The position numbers and the translations under genes were made by a program. A stretch of 15,923 nt of DNA from RGIG8700 sp045535635. GTDB lineage: Bacteria > Bacillota > Clostridia > RGIG6154. The stretch covers positions 1 through 15,923 of the forward strand of contig JAZSLZ010000013.1 of assembly GCA_045535635.1 (NCBI GenBank), written 5' to 3'. The notes beneath the pieces are model-generated. The model searched no databases, was not told where the DNA came from, and was given only the letters and a program-made list of their open reading frames with translations. Below are positions 1 to 6,714 of the stretch, in pieces (the stretch's first letter is position 1; the number at the start of each line of letters is the position of its first letter).

Positions 1-981
1 AAACCGCCTATTTATCATAAGCTCATTGCAGAAAAAGGCGCGGAGATGAATAAGTGGGTAATTGAGCAGACAGTTGATGAATTTAAAGCTATAGATGATG
101 CCTTTGCTCAAAGAATGATTCTGTATTTTACTGATGAAGAATATAGCAAACAGGAAAAAATAATTATAAAATTTGCTCATTATCTTGCCACTCGATGGGA
201 ATTTGATGTTATTTATCCCTGCAATACCACAATGTATAATATTGAAAAAACTAAGAAAGAGGTTGAAAATTCTCTGTCAGCATGTCCTTGGTTTGAAGGG
301 AAAATGGAAATTTATCAAAATCCTAAAATACTCGATTTTGTTAATTTAATTGGCAGACTTCGTTTTCAGCAAAGATGGACTGCAACTGCAAGAATTCCAC
401 AAACTTCTGTAATAGGTCATACATTAGTAGTTGCATTTTTATCATACTTTTTTAGTGTGGGTAACGGTTACAGTAAGAAAAGATGCGAGAATAATTTCTT
501 CGGAGGTTTATTCCACGATTTACCTGAAGTGTTGACAAGAGATATTATATCTCCTGTTAAAAGAGGAATTGAAGGTCTTGATGAGCTTATAAAAGGCATT
601 GAAGTATCACAGCTTGAGGAAATTGTTTATCCTCTCATACCTGAAAACTGGACAGTTGATATTGATTACTATACAGATGATGAGTTTGATTCTAAAATTA
701 AAGAAAATGGTGTTGTCAGAAAAGTTACAACAGAAGAAATTACAGAAAAATATGATAGTGTTGACTACAATCCTATTGACGGACAGATTATAAGGGTTTG
801 TGATCATATTTCGGCTTATCTTGAAGCATATATGTCTGTTATGAATGGAGTTCAGACAGACTCGCTTATGCATTCTATGAACACTTTGTATGGTTTATAT
901 AAGGATAAGTCTATTGATAATATTAATTATGGAAAATATTTTGAGGAATTCTATCCTCATAAAATTCAGGAGAAAATATGA
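1..981 (+). CDS. YfbR-like HD-domain phosphohydrolase, 5' end outside window
   Basis: The frame is open from the first base, so the 326 codons seen are the C-terminal part of a longer protein. The ATG at 46 has no well-placed ribosome binding site and the 15 codons before it read as normal protein, so I do not take it as the start. Counting from base 1, the HD metal ligands are His140, His172-Asp173 and Asp268. The stretch HDLPEVLTRDIISPVK closely resembles the corresponding part of E. coli YfbR, a dNMP 5'-nucleotidase, and an RW pair lies upstream of the first His as in that enzyme. Members of this HD group hydrolyse nucleotide phosphates using divalent metal. The acidic segment between the HD pair and the last Asp is longer than in YfbR, and an N-terminal region of unknown role precedes the domain, so the substrate is unsure. 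The gene overlaps the next one by 4 bases (ATGA), which suggests translational coupling. Confidence 0.85.
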   Translation, partial: KPPIYHKLIAEKGAEMNKWVIEQTVDEFKAIDDAFAQRMILYFTDEEYSKQEKIIIKFAHYLATRWEFDVIYPCNTTMYNIEKTKKEVENSLSACPWFEGKMEIYQNPKILDFVNLIGRLRFQQRWTATARIPQTSVIGHTLVVAFLSYFFSVGNGYSKKRCENNFFGGLFHDLPEVLTRDIISPVKRGIEGLDELIKGIEVSQLEEIVYPLIPENWTVDIDYYTDDEFDSKIKENGVVRKVTTEEITEKYDSVDYNPIDGQIIRVCDHISAYLEAYMSVMNGVQTDSLMHSMNTLYGLYKDKSIDNINYGKYFEEFYPHKIQEKI

Positions 982-1925
982 AAATTACAGTATTAGATAA
1001 AAATACAGTTACAATTGGTGATATTGATTTCTCAGTGTTTGACCAGTTTGGTGATGTTACTTTTTATGATGCTATGGACAACAGTCTTATAGCAGACTGC
1101 ATTGCAGATTCTGAAGCGGTAATCTGCAATAAAGCAAAAATTACTGCAGATGTTATGGATAAATGCCCAAAGCTTAAATATGTTGGTCTTTTTGCTACAG
1201 GCTATAATAATATTGATATTGAATATGCTGCCAAGAAAGGGATAACAGTTTGTAACGCACCTGGTTATTCAAGAGACTCTGTAGTTCAACATGTATTTTC
1301 ACTTTTAATGCAGATTGCAGGTAGCATCGGACAGTATGATTGCTTTGTTAAAGAAGGCAACTGGACACTAAGTCCTCTGTTTTCCTGTTTTCCATTTCCT
1401 ATAATTGAACTTGCAGGAAAAACTATGGGAATTATCGGTTATGGCGATATTGGAAAACAAGTTGCAACAGTTGCTAAAGCATTAGGTATGAAAGTTGTTA
1501 TTTCTACAAGAACAAAGCCTGAAAACTGTGAGTTTGAAGTTCTTTCCAAAGATGAACTTTTCTCTGTGGCTGATGTTATAAGCCTTAACTGTCCTCTTAA
1601 TAAAGAAACAGAAAAAATTATTAATAAAAGAACACTTTCACTAATGAAAAAAACTGCTATATTAATTAATACTTCAAGGGGCGGAGTTATTGATGAATAC
1701 GCACTTGCAGATGCTCTGAACAATGAAGAAATTTTTGCAGCAGGACTTGATGTTTTAACAGAAGAACCTATGAGTAAGGATTGCCCTCTTGCAGGTGCTA
1801 AAAACTGTATAATTACACCACACACAGCATGGGCATCTTTAGAAGCAAGAAAAAGACTTGTTAAGCTTGTGTGTAAAAATCTTTCTGCTTTTATGGAAGG
1901 TAAGACAATAAATAAAGTTAATTAA
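978..1925 (+). CDS. D-2-hydroxyacid dehydrogenase (glycerate/hydroxypyruvate reductase type)
   Basis: This 315-residue protein has the usual length and architecture of the D-isomer 2-hydroxyacid dehydrogenases. The Rossmann motif GYGDIG lies at residues 154-159. The catalytic trio is present: Arg234 in NTSRGGVID, Glu263 in LTEEP and His282 in ITPHTAW. The N-terminal part (LFATGYNNIDIEYAAKKG, then NAPGYS) resembles glycerate dehydrogenase (HprA), which reduces hydroxypyruvate to D-glycerate. After the second beta strand the sequence is ISTRTKP, without the acidic residue that normally selects NAD, so NADPH use is possible (inference). The ATG overlaps the stop of the HD gene and a GGAG-like site lies just before it. 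The gene ends inside a strong hairpin. The exact substrate cannot be fixed from sequence. Confidence 0.9.
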   Translation: MKITVLDKNTVTIGDIDFSVFDQFGDVTFYDAMDNSLIADCIADSEAVICNKAKITADVMDKCPKLKYVGLFATGYNNIDIEYAAKKGITVCNAPGYSRDSVVQHVFSLLMQIAGSIGQYDCFVKEGNWTLSPLFSCFPFPIIELAGKTMGIIGYGDIGKQVATVAKALGMKVVISTRTKPENCEFEVLSKDELFSVADVISLNCPLNKETEKIINKRTLSLMKKTAILINTSRGGVIDEYALADALNNEEIFAAGLDVLTEEPMSKDCPLAGAKNCIITPHTAWASLEARKRLVKLVCKNLSAFMEGKTINKVN

Positions 1926-1964
1926 CTAAAAACTGTAAAGCGTTTGGCTTTACAGTTTTTAGTT
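1924..1964. terminator. Bidirectional Rho-independent terminator between convergent genes
   Basis: Bases 1924-1941 and 1947-1964 are perfect inverted repeats of 18 bp, with a 5-base loop GTTTG. The arms begin with AACTAAAAA and end with TTTTTAGTT, so each strand reads a GC-containing stem followed by a T-rich run inside the outer stem. The left edge includes the last two bases of the dehydrogenase stop codon (1923-1925) and the right edge includes two bases of the rqcH stop codon (1963-1965). It can therefore stop transcription from both sides. Confidence 0.88.
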
Positions 1965-3642
1965 ACTGCGATACATAAGTTGTGTTGTAGTTATCGTATA
2001 TAACCATACCTGGTTTTGCACCTGATGGTTTTTTAACATTTTTCACCTCTGTAAAATCAACAGGTGTTTTTGCACCTGATTTCGCTTTTGAATTTAATGC
2101 TGCCAGTTTAGCCGCTTCAATAATGATTTTATCAGGGATTTCTTCATCGTATTTCTTTACTATAATTACATGAGAACCAGGTATGTTTTTTGTGTGGAGC
2201 CACATATCGTGGCTTCTTGCCATTTTTAAAGTAAGGTAATCGTTTTGTCTGTTGTTCTTTCCAACATAAACTGTATAGCCATCGATAACATATTCTTTAG
2301 GCTTTGACACCTCTGTTTTTGCTTTTTTCTTTTTCTTGCTTTGTTCGGTAATGGTAATATAACCTTCGTTTGCAAGTTCTTCTTTTATTTCTATAATTTC
2401 CTGAATATCTTCTGCACGGTTAAGTGCATCTGAAACGGTTTCAAGATAGTTTAGTTCTTTTTCAGTTTTTTCAATCTGTATTAACGATTGTTCTTCAGTC
2501 GTTTTTGCTTTGTTATATTTTGAAAAGTATTTTTGTGCATTTTGTGCAGGTGAAAGCTCAGGGGATAATTTTATTTTTATTTCAGGATAATTTTCATCGA
2601 AATAATTTAATACAGTAGCTTCTTTCATACCATCCTTAATCTGATATATATTAGCAGTTATAAGCTCACCGTACTGCTTGTATTTTTCTCTTCCTGCCGC
2701 ATCCAAAAGCTGTTGGTTAAATATTTTAAGCTTTTTTTCACATCTTTCAATGTTGTTTGAAAGTAATTTTTCTATCTGACTTGAAAAATTATTAAGTTTT
2801 TGTCTTAGTGCTTTTCCTGAGTAAAACTTTTCTATTGCTTCTGAAATTGTGTCTGTATATTCAATCTTAAGCTCATTTCCGTACTGTAAAATTTCTGTGG
2901 CAGAAAAATCAAGAGGCGATGAGTCATGATTGTAAATTACACAAGGCTTGAAGCTATTGTTTTTAATATTGTCAAATGTTTCTTTAAGAGCGGTTTGGTA
3001 GCTTGTTTTTTCTGCAAGATAACATATTTCTCTTGCAGTAATTTTACCTATTCCGTATATTTTTGACATAATATCAGCTTCAGGGTTTTCTTCATTGATA
3101 GTTATATTATCAAAATTATATTCCATAGGATTAATTTTGTTTTGTTTTTCAGGGAATTTGTAAGTCAGCATTGGCAGAACCTGTCTTACTGTACTTGTTG
3201 AAATGTCTATTCTTTTTATGCAGTCAATTATTTTGTTTTGATTATCCAAAAGGATGATGTTACTGTATTTGCCAAGAAGCTCTATTACAAGTTTTTTTGT
3301 GGTTAAGTCAGATAATTCGTCATAGCCTTCCAATTCTAAAACAACAATTCTTTCAAAATCGTATTGAGATATTGCTGTAATTTTATAAGAAACTAAATGT
3401 TTTCTTAAAAGCATACAGAACATAGGTGCAATTTCAGGATTATCAAATTTTGAATTTGTAAGATAAATTCTTGGAAAATTTGGGTTTGCACTTATGTGAA
3501 GCTTTATGTTTTTGTTTGAAGAACGAAGTGAAATAACTATTTCGTCCTTTTGCGGTTGATGTATTTTATCTATTTTCCCGTTAATAAGTGTTTTGTTTGC
3601 TTCTTCAACGAAACACTTAACAACCGATGCGTCAAATGCCAT
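1963..3642 (-). CDS. rqcH: RqcH, NFACT-family ribosome quality-control protein (Rqc2 homologue; FbpA/YloA family)
   Basis: RqcH binds stalled 50S subunits and recruits alanyl-tRNA to add C-terminal alanine tails that mark nascent chains for degradation. The 559-residue product shows the NFACT-N domain, a helix-hairpin-helix segment around residues 195-214 (IYGIGKITAREICYLAEK), two coiled-coil stretches near 285-320 and 370-425, a lysine-rich linker near 436-448, and the NFACT-R domain with MARSHDMWLHT and GSHVII at 474-494. The start is the ATG at 3642: AAGGAG lies 7 bases ahead of it. An in-frame ATG at 3678 lies upstream of the predicted -10 box (3669-3674), so it would not be in the mRNA. 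With this start the motif reported as Asp97-Arg98 in B. subtilis falls at Glu97-Arg98, which supports the start and shows a conservative change. The gene stands alone on the minus strand. Confidence 0.93.
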   Translation of the reverse strand: MAFDASVVKCFVEEANKTLINGKIDKIHQPQKDEIVISLRSSNKNIKLHISANPNFPRIYLTNSKFDNPEIAPMFCMLLRKHLVSYKITAISQYDFERIVVLELEGYDELSDLTTKKLVIELLGKYSNIILLDNQNKIIDCIKRIDISTSTVRQVLPMLTYKFPEKQNKINPMEYNFDNITINEENPEADIMSKIYGIGKITAREICYLAEKTSYQTALKETFDNIKNNSFKPCVIYNHDSSPLDFSATEILQYGNELKIEYTDTISEAIEKFYSGKALRQKLNNFSSQIEKLLSNNIERCEKKLKIFNQQLLDAAGREKYKQYGELITANIYQIKDGMKEATVLNYFDENYPEIKIKLSPELSPAQNAQKYFSKYNKAKTTEEQSLIQIEKTEKELNYLETVSDALNRAEDIQEIIEIKEELANEGYITITEQSKKKKKAKTEVSKPKEYVIDGYTVYVGKNNRQNDYLTLKMARSHDMWLHTKNIPGSHVIIVKKYDEEIPDKIIIEAAKLAALNSKAKSGAKTPVDFTEVKNVKKPSGAKPGMVIYDNYNTTYVSQ

Positions 3643-3649
3643 TTCTATT

Positions 3650-3655
3650 CTCCTT
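3650..3655 (-). promoter_or_regulatory. rqcH ribosome binding site that sets the start
   Basis: Read on the minus strand this is AAGGAG, 7 bases before the ATG at 3642. It lies inside the longer open frame that begins at 3678 and so argues against that earlier start. Confidence 0.8.
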
Positions 3656-3668
3656 GGAATTTTTGTTA

Positions 3669-3698
3669 AGTATATCATAATTTTAATGTGTTTGTAAA
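3669..3698 (-). promoter_or_regulatory. Putative sigma-A promoter of rqcH
   Basis: On the minus strand TTTACA (3698-3693) and TATACT (3674-3669) are separated by 18 bases. Transcription would begin near 3662, giving a leader of about 20 bases that contains the ribosome binding site. Confidence 0.6.
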
Positions 3699-3730
3699 GG
3701 CAAAATATAGAATAAAAAGACGAAAATATA

Positions 3731-3758
3731 TTGAAAAATTATATAATTGTGGTATAAT
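3731..3758 (+). promoter_or_regulatory. Putative sigma-A promoter of the bfd-maeA-DUF1846-metY-metA operon
   Basis: TTGAAA at 3731-3736 and a consensus TATAAT at 3753-3758 are separated by 16 bases. Transcription would begin near 3765, leaving about 30 bases of leader, too short for a SAM riboswitch or T-box. It diverges from the rqcH promoter within the same 152-base gap. Confidence 0.7.
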
Positions 3759-3794
3759 AGATATATTGTAATGTATAAAGTGGGGAGATAGTGT

Positions 3795-3977
3795 ATGAAA
3801 AGCGATACAGTATTATGCAGATGCTTCGGAATTACTTACGGAGAAATAGAAAAAGCAGTTAAAGACGGAGCAAGAACTTACGATGAAGTAAGTGAAGCTA
3901 CGCAGTGCGGTCAAGGTTGCGGCAGATGTGCGGCTGACATTGCAAAAATAATTAAAGCCATTATCAAAGAGCTTTAA
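3795..3977 (+). CDS. BFD-like [2Fe-2S]-binding protein
   Basis: This 60-residue protein has the layout of the bacterioferritin-associated ferredoxin (Fer2_BFD) fold: a CRC pair at Cys8 and Cys10 and a CGRC pair at Cys42 and Cys45, the expected four ligands of a [2Fe-2S] cluster. A fifth cysteine, Cys38, sits just before the second pair in TQCGQGCGRC. Family members act as small electron carriers, either free, as in iron release from bacterioferritin, or as domains of larger oxidoreductases and nitrite reductases. No bacterioferritin gene is seen here, so the partner is unknown. The start has a GGGGAGA site about 6 bases upstream. The gene is first in a run of five co-directional genes, with 35 bases before the malic enzyme gene. 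Confidence 0.88.
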   Translation: MKSDTVLCRCFGITYGEIEKAVKDGARTYDEVSEATQCGQGCGRCAADIAKIIKAIIKEL

Positions 3978-4012
3978 TCGTAAAAAATGTTTGAAAATTA
4001 TGGAGAGTAATT

Positions 4013-5188
4013 ATGGATATAAAAGAAAAAGCTTTAAATAAACACTATGAATGGCAGGGTAAAATAGAAGTTAAATCTAAAGTTGCCGTTAAAGATAGTG
4101 AAGCTTTATCGTTGGCATATACTCCTGGTGTTGCCAGTGCTTGTCTTGAAATTAAAGATGATATTGATAAATCTTACCAGCTTACAAGAAGATGGAACCT
4201 TGTTGCAGTAGTTACAGACGGCACTGCAGTTTTAGGACTTGGTGACATTGGACCTGAAGCAGGTATGCCGGTTATGGAAGGCAAGTGTGTTCTGTTTAAA
4301 GAATTTGCAGATGTTGATGCGTTTCCACTTTGCATCAAATCAAAGGATACTGATGAAATCGTCAGAACGATTTATAATATTTCAGGCAGCTTTGGTGGAA
4401 TTAATCTTGAAGATATTTCTGCGCCAAGATGTTTTGAAATAGAAAAGAAATTAAAAGAAATATGTGATATTCCTGTTTTCCATGACGATCAGCACGGTAC
4501 TGCAATAGTTGTTGCTGCTGCACTTTTAAATGCTTTGAAGGTTGTTGACAAAAGCATTGAAACTGTAAGAGTTGTTATAAATGGTGCAGGTTCTGCAGGA
4601 ATTGCAATCGGCAAACATCTTTTGAATTTGGGTGTTAAAAATCTTGTAATGTGTGATAAATTCGGCATTATTTGTGAGGGAATGGAAAATTTAAATTCAG
4701 CTCACGAAGAAATGAGTAAACTTACCAATAAAGAAAAAATTATGGGAACTCTTTCAGATGCAATGAAAGGTGCTGATGTATTTATTGGAGTGTCTGCACC
4801 TGGAATTGTTAATGAGGATATGATTAAATCAATGAATAGTGATGCCATTGTATTTCCTATGGCAAATCCTGTTCCTGAAATTATGCCTGATTTAGCTCTT
4901 AAAGCAGGAGCAAGAATTGTCGGAACAGGCAGATCTGATTTCAATAATCAAATTAATAATGTTCTTGCTTTCCCAGGTATTTTCCGTGGTGCACTTGATG
5001 TAAGAGCAAGTGAAATAAATGAAGAAATGAAGGTAGCAGCATCTTTTGCAATTGCGTCATTAGTTAAAGAAGATGAGCTTAATGAAGAATATATTCTTCC
5101 TAAAGCGTTTGATGAAAGAATTGGAAAAACTGTTGCAAAAGCTGTGGCTGATGCGGCTGTTAAAACAAATGTTGCAAGAATAAAATAA
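4013..5188 (+). CDS. NAD(P)-dependent malic enzyme (malate dehydrogenase, oxaloacetate-decarboxylating)
   Basis: The enzyme oxidatively decarboxylates malate to pyruvate and CO2 with reduction of a nicotinamide cofactor, in the cytosol. The 391 residues match the short bacterial form. Visible landmarks are the catalytic Tyr36 in AYTPGVA, Lys91 in MEGKCVLFK, metal ligands Glu133-Asp134 (LEDISAP) and Asp159 in FHDDQHGTA, the nucleotide loop GAGSAG at 191-196 and the PMANPVPE segment near 282. Asp215 follows the second strand of the Rossmann fold (VMCDKFG), which favours NAD over NADP by general rule (inference). A GGAGAG site lies just before the ATG. The next gene begins 20 bases after its stop. 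In this operon it may supply pyruvate and reducing power, but a direct link to methionine synthesis is not shown. Confidence 0.95.
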   Translation: MDIKEKALNKHYEWQGKIEVKSKVAVKDSEALSLAYTPGVASACLEIKDDIDKSYQLTRRWNLVAVVTDGTAVLGLGDIGPEAGMPVMEGKCVLFKEFADVDAFPLCIKSKDTDEIVRTIYNISGSFGGINLEDISAPRCFEIEKKLKEICDIPVFHDDQHGTAIVVAAALLNALKVVDKSIETVRVVINGAGSAGIAIGKHLLNLGVKNLVMCDKFGIICEGMENLNSAHEEMSKLTNKEKIMGTLSDAMKGADVFIGVSAPGIVNEDMIKSMNSDAIVFPMANPVPEIMPDLALKAGARIVGTGRSDFNNQINNVLAFPGIFRGALDVRASEINEEMKVAASFAIASLVKEDELNEEYILPKAFDERIGKTVAKAVADAAVKTNVARIK

Positions 5189-5194
5189 AGTTAC

Positions 5195-5199
5195 GGAGG
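5195..5199 (+). promoter_or_regulatory. Ribosome binding site fixing a TTG start
   Basis: GGAGG at 5195-5199 abuts a TTG at 5200, which therefore cannot be the start. It is 9 bases ahead of the in-frame TTG at 5209, a usable distance. No ATG or GTG suits the site better. Confidence 0.7.
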
Positions 5200-5208
5200 T
5201 TGAGTTTT

Positions 5209-6696
5209 TTGAGTTATAAAGTAGGTTTTGATAACGAAAAATATATTAAAATGCAGTCAGAACATATTGCTGAAAGAATAAATTCCTTCGGTGATAAACT
5301 TTATCTTGAGCTTGGCGGAAAGCTTTTTGATGATTTTCATGCATCAAGAGTTCTTCCTGGGTTTATGCCGGACACTAAAATCAAAATGCTTACAAGTCTT
5401 AAAGATAAGCTTGAAATTGTTATTGCTATCAGTGCAATAGATATTGTTAAAAATAAAATCAGAGGCGATTATAACATAACTTATGATTTGGACACTCTTC
5501 GTCTTATTGATGCGTTCAGAGCTAACGGTTTTCTTGTAGGAAGCGTTGTAATTACACAATATAGCGGTGAACCTGCAGTTAAAACTTTTAAAAACAGACT
5601 TGAAGAGCTTGGAATAAATGTTTTTCTGCATTATCCTATTGAAGGATACCCTGCAAATCTTGAGCTTATTGTAAGTGATGAGGGTTTTGGTAAAAATGAA
5701 TATATTGAAACAACCAGACCTTTGGTAGTTGTTACTGCCCCAGGTCCAGGTAGCGGAAAAATGGCAACCTGTCTTTCTCAGCTTTATCATGAGCATAAAA
5801 GGGGAAAGAAAGCAGGTTATGCTAAATTTGAAACATTCCCTGTATGGAATATTCCTCTTAAGCATCCTGTAAATCTTGCCTATGAAGCCGCAACTGCAGA
5901 TTTAAATGATTTGAACCTTATTGATCCTTTTCATCTTGAAGCTTATAATATTTCAGCGGTAAATTATAACAGAGATATTGAAGTTTTCCCTGTATTAAAT
6001 GCCATTTTTGAAAAAATTCTTGGTGAAAGTCCATATAAGTCACCTACAGATATGGGTGTTAATATGGCAGGTAACTGCATCTTTGATGATGAAGCGGTTT
6101 GTGATGCGGCTAAAGATGAAATCATAAGAAGATATTATCAGACTATGTGTGATAATTTAAAAGGTACTGTTGAAAAAAGTGCAGTTTACAAAATAGAGCT
6201 TATTATGAAACAGGCAGGAATAACAACCGACTACAGAAAGGTTGTTAAAGAGGCTTTAGCAAAAGCAGAAGAAAATAAAGAACCTGCAGTTGCTATAGAA
6301 CTTGCAGACGGAAGAATAGTTACAGGAAGAACATCTTCTCTTTTGGGTGCTTCGTCAGCCGCATTGTTAAATGCATTGAAGACATTGGCAAATATTGAAG
6401 ATGATGTTAAGTTAATTGCTCCTGAAATCATAGAGCCTGTTCAAAATCTTAAGGTTAATCATCTTGGGAATTCCAATCCAAGACTTCATACAGATGAAAC
6501 TCTTACTGCATTGTCTATTTCAGCTACTATGGACGAAAAAGCAAAAAAAGCTCTTGATCAGCTTTATAATTTAAAATATGCTCAGGTTCATTCAACGGTT
6601 ATTCTTTCAGAGGTTGACAGACAGATATTTAAAAAACTTCATATGGATTTAACACAGGAGCCTGTTTATCAGACTAAAAAATTATATCATAGATAA
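5209..6696 (+). CDS. DUF1846 domain protein, function unknown
   Basis: I recognise this as a DUF1846 family member, about 495 residues, the normal family length. Its function is not established. The N-terminus reads SYKVGFDNEKYIKMQSEHI, which matches family starts and supports the TTG at 5209. Near residues 177-187 it carries APGPGSGKMAT, a P-loop-like sequence that departs from strict Walker A because Met follows the Lys. This is followed by LSQLYHEHKRGKKAGYAKFE and the segment PVWNIPLKHPVNLAYEAATADL. No signal peptide or membrane segment is visible, so it should be cytosolic. It lies 20 bases after the malic enzyme gene and 18 bases before metY, so it is almost certainly co-transcribed with the methionine genes. 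That position suggests a metabolic role, but this is inference. Confidence 0.92.
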   Translation: MSYKVGFDNEKYIKMQSEHIAERINSFGDKLYLELGGKLFDDFHASRVLPGFMPDTKIKMLTSLKDKLEIVIAISAIDIVKNKIRGDYNITYDLDTLRLIDAFRANGFLVGSVVITQYSGEPAVKTFKNRLEELGINVFLHYPIEGYPANLELIVSDEGFGKNEYIETTRPLVVVTAPGPGSGKMATCLSQLYHEHKRGKKAGYAKFETFPVWNIPLKHPVNLAYEAATADLNDLNLIDPFHLEAYNISAVNYNRDIEVFPVLNAIFEKILGESPYKSPTDMGVNMAGNCIFDDEAVCDAAKDEIIRRYYQTMCDNLKGTVEKSAVYKIELIMKQAGITTDYRKVVKEALAKAEENKEPAVAIELADGRIVTGRTSSLLGASSAALLNALKTLANIEDDVKLIAPEIIEPVQNLKVNHLGNSNPRLHTDETLTALSISATMDEKAKKALDQLYNLKYAQVHSTVILSEVDRQIFKKLHMDLTQEPVYQTKKLYHR

Positions 6697-6714
6697 AGAA
6701 TAGGAGATGTAAAT

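Noticed and set aside
46..48. ATG at 46 as the start of the HD-domain gene
   Set aside because: No spaced ribosome binding site, and the frame upstream is open and protein-like to the window edge, so the gene very likely starts outside.
1439..1825. Antisense open frame of 128 codons opposite the D-2-hydroxyacid dehydrogenase
   Set aside because: It is a shadow of the real gene: no family resemblance and no motifs; the sense frame has full catalytic residues.
5344..5865. Long antisense open frame (173 codons) opposite the DUF1846 gene
   Set aside because: It lies wholly within a well-supported gene, its composition is rich in Cys, Phe, Asn and Ile as expected of the reverse of AT-rich coding DNA, and it has no recognisable domain.
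6697..6714. SAM riboswitch or T-box before metY
   Set aside because: Only 18 bases separate the genes, and they hold just the ribosome binding site.
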